The notes under the pieces are model-generated. The model saw only the letters and a list, made by a program, of their open reading frames with translations, did not search any database and was not told the origin of the DNA. Source: Acorus gramineus (lineage: Eukaryota > Streptophyta > Magnoliopsida > Acorales > Acoraceae). From it: DNA of 64,000 bases. How positions within the stretch are numbered: position 1 is the stretch's first letter; every line of letters starts with the position of its first letter. Made by a program: the position numbers and the translations under genes. Below, piece after piece: positions 48,208 through 59,795 of this stretch. The stretch covers positions 3,100,001-3,164,000 of the forward strand of contig JAUJYN010000018.1 of NCBI GenBank assembly GCA_030737835.1. Direction: 5' to 3'.

Positions 48208-49255
48208 ACTAATGATTCCATCCGGTTGAGGTTAATCAACTTCTCCCTCAAAGATAATGCTAAAAAGTGGTTGTATGCCCTACCTGGAAATTCTATCAAC
48301 ACTTGGGATCAATTAGTTATGATATTTTTGAAGAAATTCTTTCCTAATCATAAAACTGTTAAGATTCGCATGAATATAAATCAATTCATTCAAAAGGATG
48401 GAGAATCTTTATGGAGATATTTAGAGAGATTCAAGGACTTGTTGTTGCAATGTCCTCATCATGGATTTGAGGTTTTGAGGTTAGTGCAAATTTTATATGA
48501 AGGTTTGAATTACACCACAAGGACTGTGGTTGAATCAATGTGTAGTGGTGGATTTATTAATAAAAATGAAAGTGAGGCATGGGCATTTCTGGAAGAAGCA
48601 GCTGAAAAATCCATGCAATGGGAGACAATTAGAAAGCCTGAGAAATCCATACCTTCTAAGGGTGGTATTCATTCCATTAATAGTAGCTTTGACTCTGAAG
48701 CCAAGTTTGTATCTCTCATTCGTAGAGTAGAGGCACTAGACATGAAACCAAATCATGATTATGTTAATCAAGTCTCCACCTCCACCACTACTACTGTCTG
48801 CATTTTATGTAAATCTTCAAATCACCTAGTGGAAGACTGTCCTTGTCATCCCACAAGGAAAGTTGGGCCGAACATGCCAATAGCTTACAATGGAGGAAAA
48901 ATGATTCATATGCTCAAACTTATAATCCTTGATGGAGGAATCATCCAAATCTGTCATGGACTCAAGGCCCACACCAGGGATGCCCACAGGGACCTCCTCA
49001 AGCTCCCATGAATCCTAGATCTAACAGAGGACCCATTCCTACCCCATTTCCTCCACCTGGTTTTCAAACAGAAAATGAGAAGAAGTTCTCTTCCTTAGAA
49101 AAAGGGTTAGATGTTCTATGAAGTCCACTCAAAATCTAACTCAATCATCCTCCCAGATGTCTGTCACTTTGAATCAATTTATGCATTCTACAGGGAAAAT
49201 CCTTCAATCCACCACCCAGGCGATCTCCCGTCTCGAGATTCAAGTTGGTCAATTG
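48207..49255 (+). pseudogene. Gag (retrotransposon gag domain) of the Athila-like element
   Basis: The open frame that starts inside the transposon at 48055 becomes true gag from about 48207: SIRLRLINFSLKDNAKKW, WDQLVMIFLKKFFPN, RYLERFKDLLLQCPHHG and VESMCSGGFINKNESEAW. A zinc knuckle CILCKSSNHLVEDC (C-x2-C-x4-H-x4-C) follows at 48800-48841. A frameshift near 48900 and a stop near 49120 interrupt it. The part 49118-49255 (QAISRLEIQVGQL) runs directly into the solo LTR. Confidence 0.85.
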
Positions 49256-52200
49256 TGTTATATTTGTGTCACTTTTAACCTGCTGGTAACCGTTGGAGCG
49301 TTCTGGCAGTTTTTCAATTTTTTTTTCGGTTTTCGATCGGAACCGCTAATTTTTGGACTGTTAGCTATCGTCCTGAGTTAGAGGACTCCGATTGGAAATC
49401 TAACTGCATATTTGGTGTCCTGGTGCCATTTTAAGCCTCTCACGAAAATTTCATCGAATTCCGGTAACGTTCCCGAAATTTCACAGTTCCGGGGCGTATC
49501 TGGGTTTTTAAGTCGCACTATATAAAGGTGGGATCTAATTTTTGAGTGGCACTATTCATCATCCCTACCACTTGGCTTTTCTCTCTCCCCTCTCTCTATT
49601 TCTCACTTTTGAGCCCCCTAGAGCCCTCAAACCCAAAAACCTAAAACTTAGGAAGTGTAGATCGGGTCCCGATCTACACCCCGGTGGTTTCAAATCTCGA
49701 TTCCGACGAGTTTGGCCCCTCCGTCCGCCCTCTCTTCTCCTCTGTTTTGGGCTGTTTTGGAGGTGGGAGTAGATCCGGGTGGTGGAAGCCTTTTGGGAAA
49801 GGTTTCGGCGCGCGGAGAGCGTCCGGACTCCCCTTCCTCCCCTTGGTAAGCCCTATTTCCCCTCTTTTCTTGTTTAGATGAATGTTAGGAGGTGGGTTTT
49901 GGGGTTGGATGGAGGTCGGCGGCTGTGGGTGGCCGTCGGAGGGCTGTGGAGGTGGTCGGAGGTCGGTGGGTGGTGGTAGAGGTGCTCGGGTATGGGTGGG
50001 GGATGGTCTCGGGCAGTGGGGTCTGTTCCGGGCAGCAGGCAGCAGCGGCAGCAGCGCAGGCAGCGCGCGGGCTGGACGCGCGCGGGCGTGCGTGCGCGCG
50101 GGTGTGCGCGCGGGCGTGCGCTCGGGGGCGCTGGTGGCCAGCTGAGCGCGCGTGCAGGGCGTGCTGTGCGTGCTGGTCGTGTAAGGAGCTGGGCGAGCTG
50201 TGCGCGAGGAGCTGGGTAGGACTAGCCGGGTAGGCTGGGAGCAGGCGCACCAGTTTGCTAGGCGCGCGAGCGCGTGCGCGCGGGTGCGCGCGCGGGCGTG
50301 CGCTCGGGGGGTGCAGAGGGAAGTGTGCGGTGCAGGCTAGCTGGGCTGTGCGCGCTGGCAGGCCGGGCGAGCAGGCAGGGCGCGCAGGCGAGCAGGGCAG
50401 GGGCGCTCGGGCATCAGGCGGGCAGTGCCCCGGGCGTGCAGGCGAACGGTACTCGGGCCACTCGACGACGCGTGCAGGCAGGCAACGCGGGCAGCAGCGT
50501 GGGCATACTGGCAGGCGCGCTGGGCGCGTGCTGCCAGGCGCGCTGGGCGCGTGTTGCGCGTGCGTGCGCGTGGGCGCTGGGTGAGGGTCCCGGGTGCTGG
50601 GCGCTGAGCGTCGGGTGCTGGGCCGCGGATACCGGGCGCTGGGCTGAGGCGTAGGCGTGCGCGCGGTGCAGTGGGTGCGAGCGGGTGGTGCGCGCGTGGT
50701 GCGCGCGGGTAGAGGCTGGTAGGTGCGCGCGGAGTGTGCGCGGAGAGGGGGCTGGAGGTGCGCGCGGGGCGAGGCGCTGCACGCGAGGCGTGCGGGGTGC
50801 TCGCGGGCCAGCACGAGGCGTGCGGGGTGTGTGCGGGCGGCTGCGCTGGGGCACAGAGGGCGCGCGGTGCACCCGGGAGGTCCGGCGGTGCGCGGCGGTG
50901 CACCCGGGCGGTCGGGCGGCCGTGCGGGTGGTTGCCGGCCGTGCGGGTGGTTGCCGGGGGTGCTCGGGCTAGCGTGCGTGCGGGTCGTATGCACGTTTGC
51001 CCGAGTGTTAGGTGGTTAGTTGTGGGTTTTGTATGTTTGAGTATTTTAGAGTTTTATGTATTGTTCTCACCATATTGAATGTCTGTCTTGCAGATCTGGA
51101 CGGACGGTCGCGCGACGACCCAGATACTGGTGAGTGGGACAATCCAACCCAGTAGAGAGGGGTTATGCGCATTTGGGCGTATACCGACCTCTCTGTTGGC
51201 ACCATGGATGTATATTAACCTGCAGTAATATGTAATCCATGCTTGTATGATTTACATGTAGAATGCATGCTACCTTAGTCTTTGTATGTTAGGGACTTGC
51301 ACCCTTAGGATATGGGTATTAGCCATGCACCATGTCCCCTGTTTTCATGATAGGAAACCCCGGCCTATGCATGCGTCCTACTAGTTTATTTATTAAATTA
51401 AATGCTAGTGTATGTTAATTCGCATGCCTTAGATAATATTATAGGGAGGAGCCTTGCGAGGTCAACATTGAGACCCGTGTTAGGGTACTCCGTGTTCCTT
51501 GTTTGGTTGTCGGGATGTCCTGTATCGGGACCTCATGCTGCCCTCCCAAGGTTTCTAGTCCCAATAATATTATATGTAATGTTGTATGATTAGTATGATT
51601 ATTGGCATATTAGTGAATATTATAGGGGAGGGGCCTTGCGAGGACAGCGGTGAGACCCGGGTTAGGGTACTCCGTGTTCCTTGTTTGGTTGTCGGGGTAT
51701 CCTATAACGGGAACTCACACCGCCCTCCCGAGTTCTTTTCCCCAATGATATTACAACCTTGCTTTTATTGTACTTATTTCCCCGCATCGTGGTTATGCGC
51801 CCTGGAGGAACTCTGAAGAGTTCATGACATTTGAGTTGTAGAGATGTGTTGTCGGCGGATCCGAGTGGATCATATGCGTATGGATAGGCTGTTCTGTCCC
51901 CCTCGTTGGATCCGGTAGAGACTGCCCCAGCGTTAGAAAGGTCGTCCCTTCCAAGGGTTCCCATCAATAGGCGCCTCCTGATTTGGTTTCGGACTGGGCC
52001 GAAGTTGTGGGTGAAAACCAAGCGGCCTACGGAGTGGAGGAGAGACTATCGGTGGACCAAGGGTGACCAACAGCCTAGTCAGTCCCAAAATCCTATGTCA
52101 CCCGTGGTAGGGTGAGGGTGAGGGTGTAGTGGGTTGGCGATGAGCGACCCGCTGGATTTGTCTATGGATGATTATCAGTCCCAATAGCCTATGTCACCCG

Positions 52201-52775
52201 TTGATGGGTGAGGGTGAGGGTGTTGTGGTTCGGCGAAGTACGAACCACTGGATTATGTTGTTATGTCTTAGAGGCTGGATAAATAATGGAATTGTGGTAA
52301 ATATTGTCTGTGATGCATGGGTTGTGCTGTTCACTGAGCGTGTGGCTCACCCCTCGCATATGTTTTTCCCCAGCGGTCACTGAGCCTGAGCTACAGCTAG
52401 AGCAGCAGTTGGAGCTTTCCGAGGGATTCCTTCAATAGCGGAGCAGCGCCACGTTCCGGGAGTGCCAGAGGTTATCAGCATCCCTTCTTGACTGTATGTA
52501 TTTGATTTCCATGCTTGGCACGTGTTTGTATATGTTCAGTTGTATTTGTGTATATTGGCTCTCACAGGACAGATGATTCATTATCGAGTCTGTAGAATGT
52601 TTATTTACAGATTCAGTCTTTTGCTTCCGCATTTGGTGTATATATCATGTCAGCCTCTTTGTTTGTCTGTGTGTCATTCTGGTTGTTTGTGTATGATATA
52701 TTGTTGACCTCCTGTTTACTGATATCATATATACACTTGCCGCGTCCCGGGGTCGGCCGGCCCTGGGGCGTGACA
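49256..52775 (+). mobile_element. Solo LTR of the Tekay-like family, 3520 bp, perfect TSD
   Basis: Starts TGTTATATTTGTGTCAC and ends CCTGGGGCGTGACA. Flanks are AATTG on both sides (49251-49255 and 52776-52780), an exact 5-bp duplication, and no internal coding region lies between. It is inserted in the gag frame of the Athila-like element: QVGQL before and ATTMSEREKG after are contiguous gag. Features inside: TATA box TATATAAAG (49519-49527), CT-rich leader, CTTG|GTAAG donor (49846), about 1 kb of very GC-rich sequence (49900-50990), TCTTGCAG acceptor (51086-51093), and repeated CACCCGTTGATGGGTGAGGGTGAGGG-like units (52098-52220). It is the longest LTR copy in the window. Confidence 0.9.
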
Positions 52776-53216
52776 AATTGGCCACCACCATGAGTGAGAG
52801 AGAGAAAGGAACGTTTCCTAGTCAACCTGAGCCCAACCCTAGAGGACCCATTCTTCAAGGACAAATCCAAGATTCTTCTAGTAACCAGTCCAACCAGGTT
52901 AATGCAATCACTACTCTTAGGTCTGGTAGGCAAGTGGACAACAAGGTTATTATGCCTAGCAATGATGTTGAAGATGATAAGGAAAACCCCAAATTTATTC
53001 ATGAGGACCCAAATTCTAAACCCATCCTTCCTAGCCCATCTATCCCAGAGAAAGCAAAGCCTAATGATTCTCTTGAGAGTGTTTATGTTCCCAAGGCCCC
53101 ATATCCTCACCTATCAGGTTCAACTAAGAAATCCGCCCAGCTAGATAAAATTTTAGAGGTGTTTAAGCAAGTTCGCGTGAACATTCCGCTTCTAGATGCT
53201 ATCCAATAGGTACAAA
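52776..53216 (+). pseudogene. Gag C-terminal region of the Athila-like element
   Basis: Resumes gag after the solo LTR: TMSEREKGTFPSQPEPNPRG, ITTLRSGRQVDNK and ILEVFKQVRVNIPLLDAIQ, typical of the gag-protease spacer of Athila/Tat-type elements. It stops at TAG 53207-53209, where the family normally continues. Confidence 0.8.
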
Positions 53217-53329
53217 CCTATGCTAAATTTTTGAAGGACTTATGCACCTAAAAGCGGACCAACAATGTAAGCTTTCATAGCATCCCATGTAAGCTCCATT
53301 CTTTCATGTGAAACTCCAATCAAGTATAA

Positions 53330-53710
53330 GAACCCAGGTTGTCCCACCATTTCATGTATGATTGGAGACACTCGTATTGATCGAGCTTTGCTAGACTTAG
53401 GTGCGAGTGTAAATCTATTGCCCTATTCAGTGTTTAAATAGTTAGGCATAGGAGAATTGACGCCTACCCCAGTGACCTTACAATTAGCAGATCAATCCGT
53501 GAAAATTCCTAAAGGTGTCATTGAGGATGTCCTGATTAAGGTTGGGGATTTCATCTTTCTTGTTGACTTTATAGTTTTAGAAACCCAACTTGTTCTAAAC
53601 CCGAAAGGGAAAATTCCTGTAATTTTAGGCACACCATTCCAGGCTACGTCTAATGCTTTGATTAACTGTCGAAATGGATTGATGAAATTATCTTTTGGAA
53701 ATATGACAGT
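53330..53710 (+). pseudogene. Aspartic protease region of the Athila-like element
   Basis: The active-site region reads LLDLGASVNLLPYSV (about 53389-53433), with DLGA in the catalytic position as is common in this group. A TAG stop follows near 53440, then LTPTPVTLQLADQSVKIP, GTPFQATSNALINCRNG and KLSFGNMTV. The frame is cut at 53710 by the incoming Tekay-like LTR. Confidence 0.8.
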
Positions 53711-55495
53711 TGTTATATATGTGTCACTTTTAACCTGCTGGTAACCATTGGAGCATTTTGGCAGTTTTTGAGTTTTTTTCGTTTTTCGATCGGAACCGCT
53801 AAAATTTTGGACTATTAGCTATCGTCATGTGTTTGAGGACTCCGATTGAAAATCTAACTGCATATTATGTGTCCTGGTGCCATTCTAAGCCACTCATGAA
53901 AATTTCATCGAATTCCGGTAATGTTTCTGAAATTTCACAGTTCCGGGGCGTATCCGGGTTTTGACCGAGCGAGAAGTCATTGGGAGAGTTGACTCGGTCA
54001 AAGTGGGCCCATGACTTGGTCAACCCTTTTTGTTTTTTTGTGTGGTTGGGTTGACCTAAGTCAAATCCCACTTAAAGCCTTTAATCCTCACTTAAACCTA
54101 GCTTAACCCTAATTCAAGTTGGTTTGACTTATTTAAGTGGGATCTAAAAAGTGCCCTTCACTATTCATTATCTTCTCCAACACATTTTCTCTCTCCCCCT
54201 CTCTCTTTTTCAAGCTTTTGAGCCACCTAGGGTTCTCAAAACTTAAAACTCAAATCATAGAAAGGATAGATCCGGTCCCGATCTACACCCCGGCGACTTC
54301 GGATTCGAATTCCGGCGAGTCTTGCCCTTTCTCCCGCCCTCTCTTCTCCTCAGATCTGAGCCCTTTCGGAGGTGGGAAGAGGTCTTGGTGGTGGAGACCC
54401 TTGGAGAGGTGTTTCGGTGCGCGGAGAGCAACCGAACTTCCCTCCTTCCCTTGGTAAGCTCCTTTTCCTTCTTTTTTTGGCTTAGATGCTTGTTAGGAGG
54501 GTGGTTTTGAGGTTGGGTGGTGGTCGGCGGCTGTGGGTGGCTGTTGGTGGTGGTTGGGAGGCGGTCGGAGGCCATTGGTGGCCGGTGGTTGGTGGTAGAG
54601 GTGCTCGGACAGGGTGGTGGTTTGTCCTGGGCAGGATGGCAGCAGGCAGGCGTAGCAGGCAGCGCTCAGGCGTGCAGTGGCAGGGCGCGCGCGCGCGTGC
54701 GCGCGGACGTGAGCGCGGGCATGCGCTCGGGTGGCGCTGGGCGTGGGCGGCGCTGGCGTGCTGGGCGTGCTGGGTGTGCTGGGCGAGGGTGCTGGGCGCT
54801 GGGAGCTGGGGCGCTGAGCGCTGACCACCGTGCAGGAGCATGCGCGCGGGGCGCTGGGCAGAGGCGAAGGTGTGCGCGCGCGTGAGGAGAGCAGTGGGTG
54901 CGAGCGGACGGGTGCGCGTGCGGGGCGCTGCGCTGGGGCGCAGTGCGTACGGGTGCACCCAGGCCTGGGCGAACGGCAGGTCGAGTGGGTGATGCGCGTG
55001 GTGGTGCGCGCGGGGCGTGCGGTGTGCGCGCGGGCTGCTGCGCTGGGGCGCAGTGGGCGCGCGGTGCACCCGAAGAGCTCGGCGGCGTGTCCTGGCGTGC
55101 GGGCAGGGGCTCGGCAGGGCGCCTGGGTGCGCGGGCTGGGGCGCGACGGTGCATCCGGGGGCGGGTGGCCGTGCGGGTGGTTGCCGGGGGTGCGGAAGTG
55201 AGTCGGGATGTTCGGGCTAGCGTGCGTACGGGCCGCATGTACGTTTGCCCGAGTGTTGGGTACTTTTAGAGTATTTTTGTGTATTTTTGTGGTATTTGTG
55301 GATTTTACTCACCAAGTTGATACCCTGTCTTGCATCTTAGTTTTGTGGTATTTTTGCATATTATGTCAGCCTTGCTTGATCTGTGTTGTTGTCATTTTAG
55401 TTGTTGTTTAGAGTGATTTATTGATTCCCTGTTTAGACTGCTGATATCTTATATACACTTGCCACGACCCGGGGACGGCCGCCCTGGGCGTGACA
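53711..55495 (+). repeat. 5' LTR of the Tekay-like element
   Basis: 1785 bp, TGTTATATATG...GTGACA. The 5' quarter matches the 3' LTR closely. Relative to the solo LTR it has an extra segment (about 53965-54120, GACTCGGTCAAAG...) and lacks about 1.3 kb after CCTGTCTTGCA (55330), where the conserved acceptor is disrupted. The donor CTTG|GTAAG is kept at 54454. GC-rich core 54600-55250. Confidence 0.9.
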
Positions 55496-55500
55496 AAAGT

Positions 55501-55513
55501 TGGTATCAGAGCC
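55501..55513 (+). other. Primer-binding site, initiator tRNA-Met
   Basis: TGGTATCAGAGCC begins five bases after the LTR end and matches the plant initiator tRNA-Met 3' end complement exactly. Confidence 0.9.
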
Positions 55514-55615
55514 TGGTCCTGTCAGAGCCAATTGTCTTCTTTTTCGTAGAGATGAGTCCTAGGATTTCTATATGAGTATTCTGATCCTAGTGTCTGGTTT
55601 TCTTAGGTTGCTGAT

Positions 55616-57346
55616 ATGGCTCCTCGTGGAGGACGGCGCGGACGAGGTCCCTCTCGACCTTTGGAGGTTTCCAGACCTGCCAGAGGCGAGGATGCTATTG
55701 GAGAGTCCTCAGCCGTGAGGCCAGGATCGGCAGTGGAGCCTCCTGCCTGGGAGCGCGCGTTTGCGCGGTTAGCAGATTTGGTGGAGACGCAGACCAGGGC
55801 ATTGGAGGCCCAGACGAGGATGTTGGCAGAGCAGGCACGGGATATTCAGGAGCTGCGGGCGGCCCGCGAGGCAGTTCCGCAGGTTCCTCTGGTGGCAGAT
55901 CCACCTGTGGTACCCGATGTACCCCCAGTCCCTGTGGTTGTTCCGGCGGCGAGAGTTCAGGATCCCCAGGAGAGGGAGGTGGGGCTAGAGGCTGCAGCGC
56001 GAGTGCAGCAGAGTGGCCTCGCAGCCTTTCTGAAGCTCCACCCTCCCGAGTTCCACGGTCAGACGGCGAATCCCCTTGCCCCAGAGCGATGGCTGATGGA
56101 GGTGGATGGTATCTTCTCGACCATGCTTTGCACGGATCGCCAGCGAGTCTCCCTGGCCACTTTTATGCTGAAGGGTAGCGCCGCCGACTGGTGGGCTACT
56201 AGATCAGTGGACATCCCGGAGGGAGTGGAGCAGCTGTTATGGGCGGGGTTCCGGAGGTATTTCTTGGAGGAGTACTTCCCGTTCTCGACGCGGCAGATCG
56301 TGATGCGGGAGTTTGAGCAGCTGACGCAGGGCTCTATGTCCGTCGCTGACTACTCCACGCGCTTCACGAGGCTATCCAGATTTGCTGCAGCCTTGGTGAT
56401 GGACGAGGAGACGAGGTGCCGTCGATTCGAGCTTGGCCTCAGCAGCGCCATTCGGGTGCATGTTACCTCCCAGGCATTCACGAGGTACTCCGACTTGGTG
56501 TCTCGAGCGAAGACAGTCGAGCGAGACCTCGGGATCCTCGTGACGGTTCCGACCCCTTCGGCAGATCAGAGGCCACCCAGGAGCCAGGACCAGGGACAGC
56601 GCAGGAAGAAGAGGGCCCGCTTTGATCGGTCAGCGGCTGCCCCTCCTCCAGCAGATGTAGTGCCAGCGCGAGGTCCAGCACCCATCGCAGCAGTGCCGGT
56701 CCAGGTGAGGCGACCAGAGTTGCGGCGCTGTTATCACTGTCAGCGCATCGGGCATATCTTGTATAATTGCCCTGATGCTGACCGACCCAGAGTGATGCCT
56801 CCACAGCAGCAGCAGCCGTTTCAGCAGCAGCGCCAGCAGCCTCAGCGTCAGCAGCAGCCACGGGGTGGCCAGGTTGACCAGAGGAGGCAGCCAGCGCAGC
56901 CGGTGAGGCGTGCCCCTGCTCCTCAGCCACAGTTCGTGCAGGGCCGAGTGGCAGCGCTTTCAGCAGAGGAGGCTCAGGCATCAGGCAGCGTGGTCAGAGG
57001 TACTGTTCAGATCTCCCAGCTTCCTGCTTATGTATTGTTTGATTCCGGAGCCACACACTCGTTCGTGTCTCCCGCTTTTGCGAGACGGACGGGCGTGGCG
57101 TCCGCCCCTTTGGATGCTATCTTGGAGATATCATTGCCCGTGGGAGACCGCATTCTCCTCCGTTCTGTGTACCGAGGGTGTACGGTAGAGGTCGCGGAGC
57201 ATGAGTTTCCGGTGGAGTTGGTGGAGCTTGCAATGACGGACTTTGATGCCATCCTGGGGATGGATTGGCTTGCAGCTAGTCATGCCAGCATCGACTGTTT
57301 TGCCAAGTCGGTGTCTTTCCACCTTCCGGGTCGGAGGTCCTTCTAG
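55616..57346 (+). pseudogene. Gag and protease of the Tekay-like element
   Basis: The 576-residue open frame starts MAPRGGRRGRG. The capsid domain (about residues 135-300) includes FLKLHPPEFHG, WWATRSVDIPEG and RFAAALVMDEETRCRRFE. A zinc knuckle CYHCQRIGHILYNC (C-x2-C-x4-H-x4-C) lies near 56730-56771, followed by a Gln-rich stretch. The protease has YVLFDSGATHSFV (57031-57069) with catalytic DSGA, and ILGMDWL (57253). The frame ends at TAG 57344-57346 and resumes immediately in the same frame, so this stop is a mutation within one polyprotein. Confidence 0.9.
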
Positions 57347-58945
57347 TTCGTGGGCGATCGTGACGTAGCCCCTTTGGGGTTCGTGTCGTCCATGCAGGCG
57401 TGGAGACTCCTTCAGGGTGGATGCGAGGGCTTTCTAGCGTACATTGCTCAGGAGGATGCACCGCTGCGGGCAGATATCAGTCAGACTCCGGTCGTGGCAG
57501 AGTATCCCGAGGTTTTTCCCGATGATCTTCTGGGATTACCGCCGGATCGCGCGATCGAGTTTGAGATCAATCTGATTCCAGGGACCGAGCCGGTTTCGAG
57601 GGCTCCGTACCGGATGGCCCCTGCAGAGCTGAGGGTGCTCAAGGAGCAGTTGGAGGAGTTGCTGGAGAAGGGCTTCGCACGTCCGAGTGTTTCTCCGTGG
57701 GGAGCCCCTGTCCTGTTCGTCCGGAAGAAGGACGGTTCGCTGCGGCTGTGTATTGATTACAGGCAGCTGAATAAACGGACAGTGAAGAACAAGTACCCGT
57801 TGCCGCGGATCGACGATCTGTTTGACCAGCTTCAGGGAGCGCGCGTCTTTTCCAAGATCGATCTCCGCTCGGGGTACTACCAGCTGAAGATCCGGGAGTC
57901 AGACATTCCGAAGACGGCCTTTCGCACCCGGTATGGGCACTACGAGTTCAGAGTACTGCCATTCGGGTTGACGAACGCGCCGGCGGCCTTCATGGATCTG
58001 ATGAACCGGGTATTTCGACCCTTCCTCGACTCCTTTGTGGTAGTATTCATCGATGATATATTGGTGTACTCAAGGAGTCTTGAGGAGCACGCTCACCATC
58101 TTCGCACTGTCTTGGAGACTTTGGCCAGACATCAGTTGTTCGCCAAGTTCAGCAAGTGCGAGTTCTGGTTGGAGCGTATGGCCTTTCTGGGCCATGTGAT
58201 TTCCGGTGAGGGCATAGCTGTGGACCCGAAGAAGACGCTCGCCGTGTCGAATTGGCGTCGACCGTCGAACCCCACAGAGATTCGGAGCTTCTTGGGCTTG
58301 GCGGGTTATTACAGGCGGTTTGTTGAGGGTTTCTCGAAGATAGCCGTTCCTCTTACCCGCCTCACTCGGAAGGATGTTCGGTTCGAGTGGTCCCCTGCTT
58401 GCGAGGAGAGCTTCCAGGAGCTGAAGCGAAGGCTCACCTCAGCGCCAGTTCTTACCCTTCCGTCTGGGAGTGGTGGGTTCACAGTTTATACAGATGCATC
58501 GCAGTTGGGTGTGGGTTGCGTCCTGATGCAGCACGGTAAGGTTGTGGCTTACGCGTCTCGTCAGTTGAAGCCCCATGAGCAGAATTACCCCACCCATGAC
58601 CTGGAGTTGGCTGCGATCATCTTTGCGTTGAAGATGTGGAGGCATTACCTCTATGGAGAGGAGTTCGAGCTCTTTACTGATCATAAGAGCTTGACATATC
58701 TGCAGTCCCAGCCGGAGCTCAACATACGTCAGAGACGTTGGGTTGAGTTCCTGACGGACTACGATTGTGACATCGCTTACCATCCGGGTAAGGCGAATGT
58801 CGTGGCAGATGCGCTCAGTAGGCAGCCCTTGGGCATGGCCGCCCATATGGCTGTCCGTCGTTGGAGGCTTCTGGAGGAGGCCGCTTGCTGGATTAGTGTT
58901 CGAGAGACTCCTGCTGGTGGTTTTTTGGCCAGGCTAGTGGTGTAG
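57347..58945 (+). pseudogene. Reverse transcriptase and RNase H of the Tekay-like element
   Basis: Same frame as the preceding gag-protease. RT motifs: [52 protein letters not shown] and catalytic [10 protein letters not shown] near 58050. RNase H motifs: [30 protein letters not shown] and [11 protein letters not shown], then ADALSR before the linker. All recognised catalytic residues are present. The frame ends at TAG 58943-58945 and continues in the same frame beyond it. Confidence 0.92.
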
Positions 58946-59795
58946 CCAGTCCTTCTCGACGATATCCGCACGGCACAGGCTCAGGACCCGCATTTTATAG
59001 TCCTCTCTGAAGGCGTCGCCCGGGGCGAGCGTCCGGACTACCAGATTCGCGCGGACGGGATCCTGCGGTTCAGAGGCCGAGTTTGCATTCCCGACGACGC
59101 AGAGCTGAAGCGGAAGATTCTGGATGAGGCCCATCGTTCGAGGTACACAGTGCACCCTGGTGGCACGAAGATGTACAGGGGCCTTCGTCGCGGCTACTGG
59201 TGGCGCGGGATGAAGACGGATATTGCCCGTTTCGTTGCCCGATGCCTAGTATGCCAGCAGGTGAAGTCGGAGCATCAGCGCCCTGCGGGGAAGCTGCAGT
59301 CCATTGAGATCCCTTAGTGGAAGTGGGAGCAGATCACCATGGACTTCGTCTCGGGTTTGCCGAGGTCACGTTCGGGTCGCGATGCCATCTGGGTGATCGT
59401 CGATCGGCTGACGAAGTCTGCTCATTTCCTCCCCATCCGACTCACCGATTCTCTGGACACCCTGGCGCAGTTATTTGTCTCCGAGATTGTCCGTCTCCAT
59501 GGCACTCCAGTCAACATCATTTCCGATCGAGACGCGCATTTTACTTCGAGGTTCTGGCGTAGCCTCCAGCACGCCCTTGGTACGAACTTCCTTTTCAGTA
59601 CATCGTTTCATCCGCAGGCGGACGGCCAGTCGGAGAGGACGATCCAGACTCTTGAGGATATGTTGCGGGCCTGTGTTCTCGATTTTTGGGGCAGTTGGGA
59701 GAGGCACCTTCCGTTGGTGGAGTTTGCCTACAACAACAGCTACCACTCGAGCATCCGGGTGGCTCCTTACGAGACACTTTGTGGCCGTAGCTGCA
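58946..59795 (+). pseudogene. Integrase N-terminal and catalytic core of the Tekay-like element
   Basis: H2C2 zinc finger: HRSRYTVHPGGTKM ... CLVCQQVK (59131-59270). TAG at 59315-59317 precedes [10 protein letters not shown]. Catalytic core: first Asp in [10 protein letters not shown] (59333-59362), second in [14 protein letters not shown] (59515-59556), Glu in [13 protein letters not shown] (59610-59648). The frame is cut after YETLCGRSC at 59795 by a reversed LTR. Confidence 0.9.

Noticed and set aside
49885-50994. Long minus-strand open frame (369 codons) rich in Pro, Arg, Ala and His, with similar ones at 54482-55238 and 61453-62100
   Set aside because: They fall in the GC-rich LTR core, occur in several frames on both strands, and are low-complexity with no domain. 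GC-rich sequence lacks stop codons by chance.
57344-57346. TAG between protease and RT as a programmed readthrough site
   Set aside because: The lineage normally encodes gag-pol in one open frame, the stop is not at the usual gag-pro boundary, and two further stops lie downstream.
58439-58846. Minus-strand open frame opposite the RNase H region
   Set aside because: Shadow of the sense-strand RNase H frame with all its motifs.
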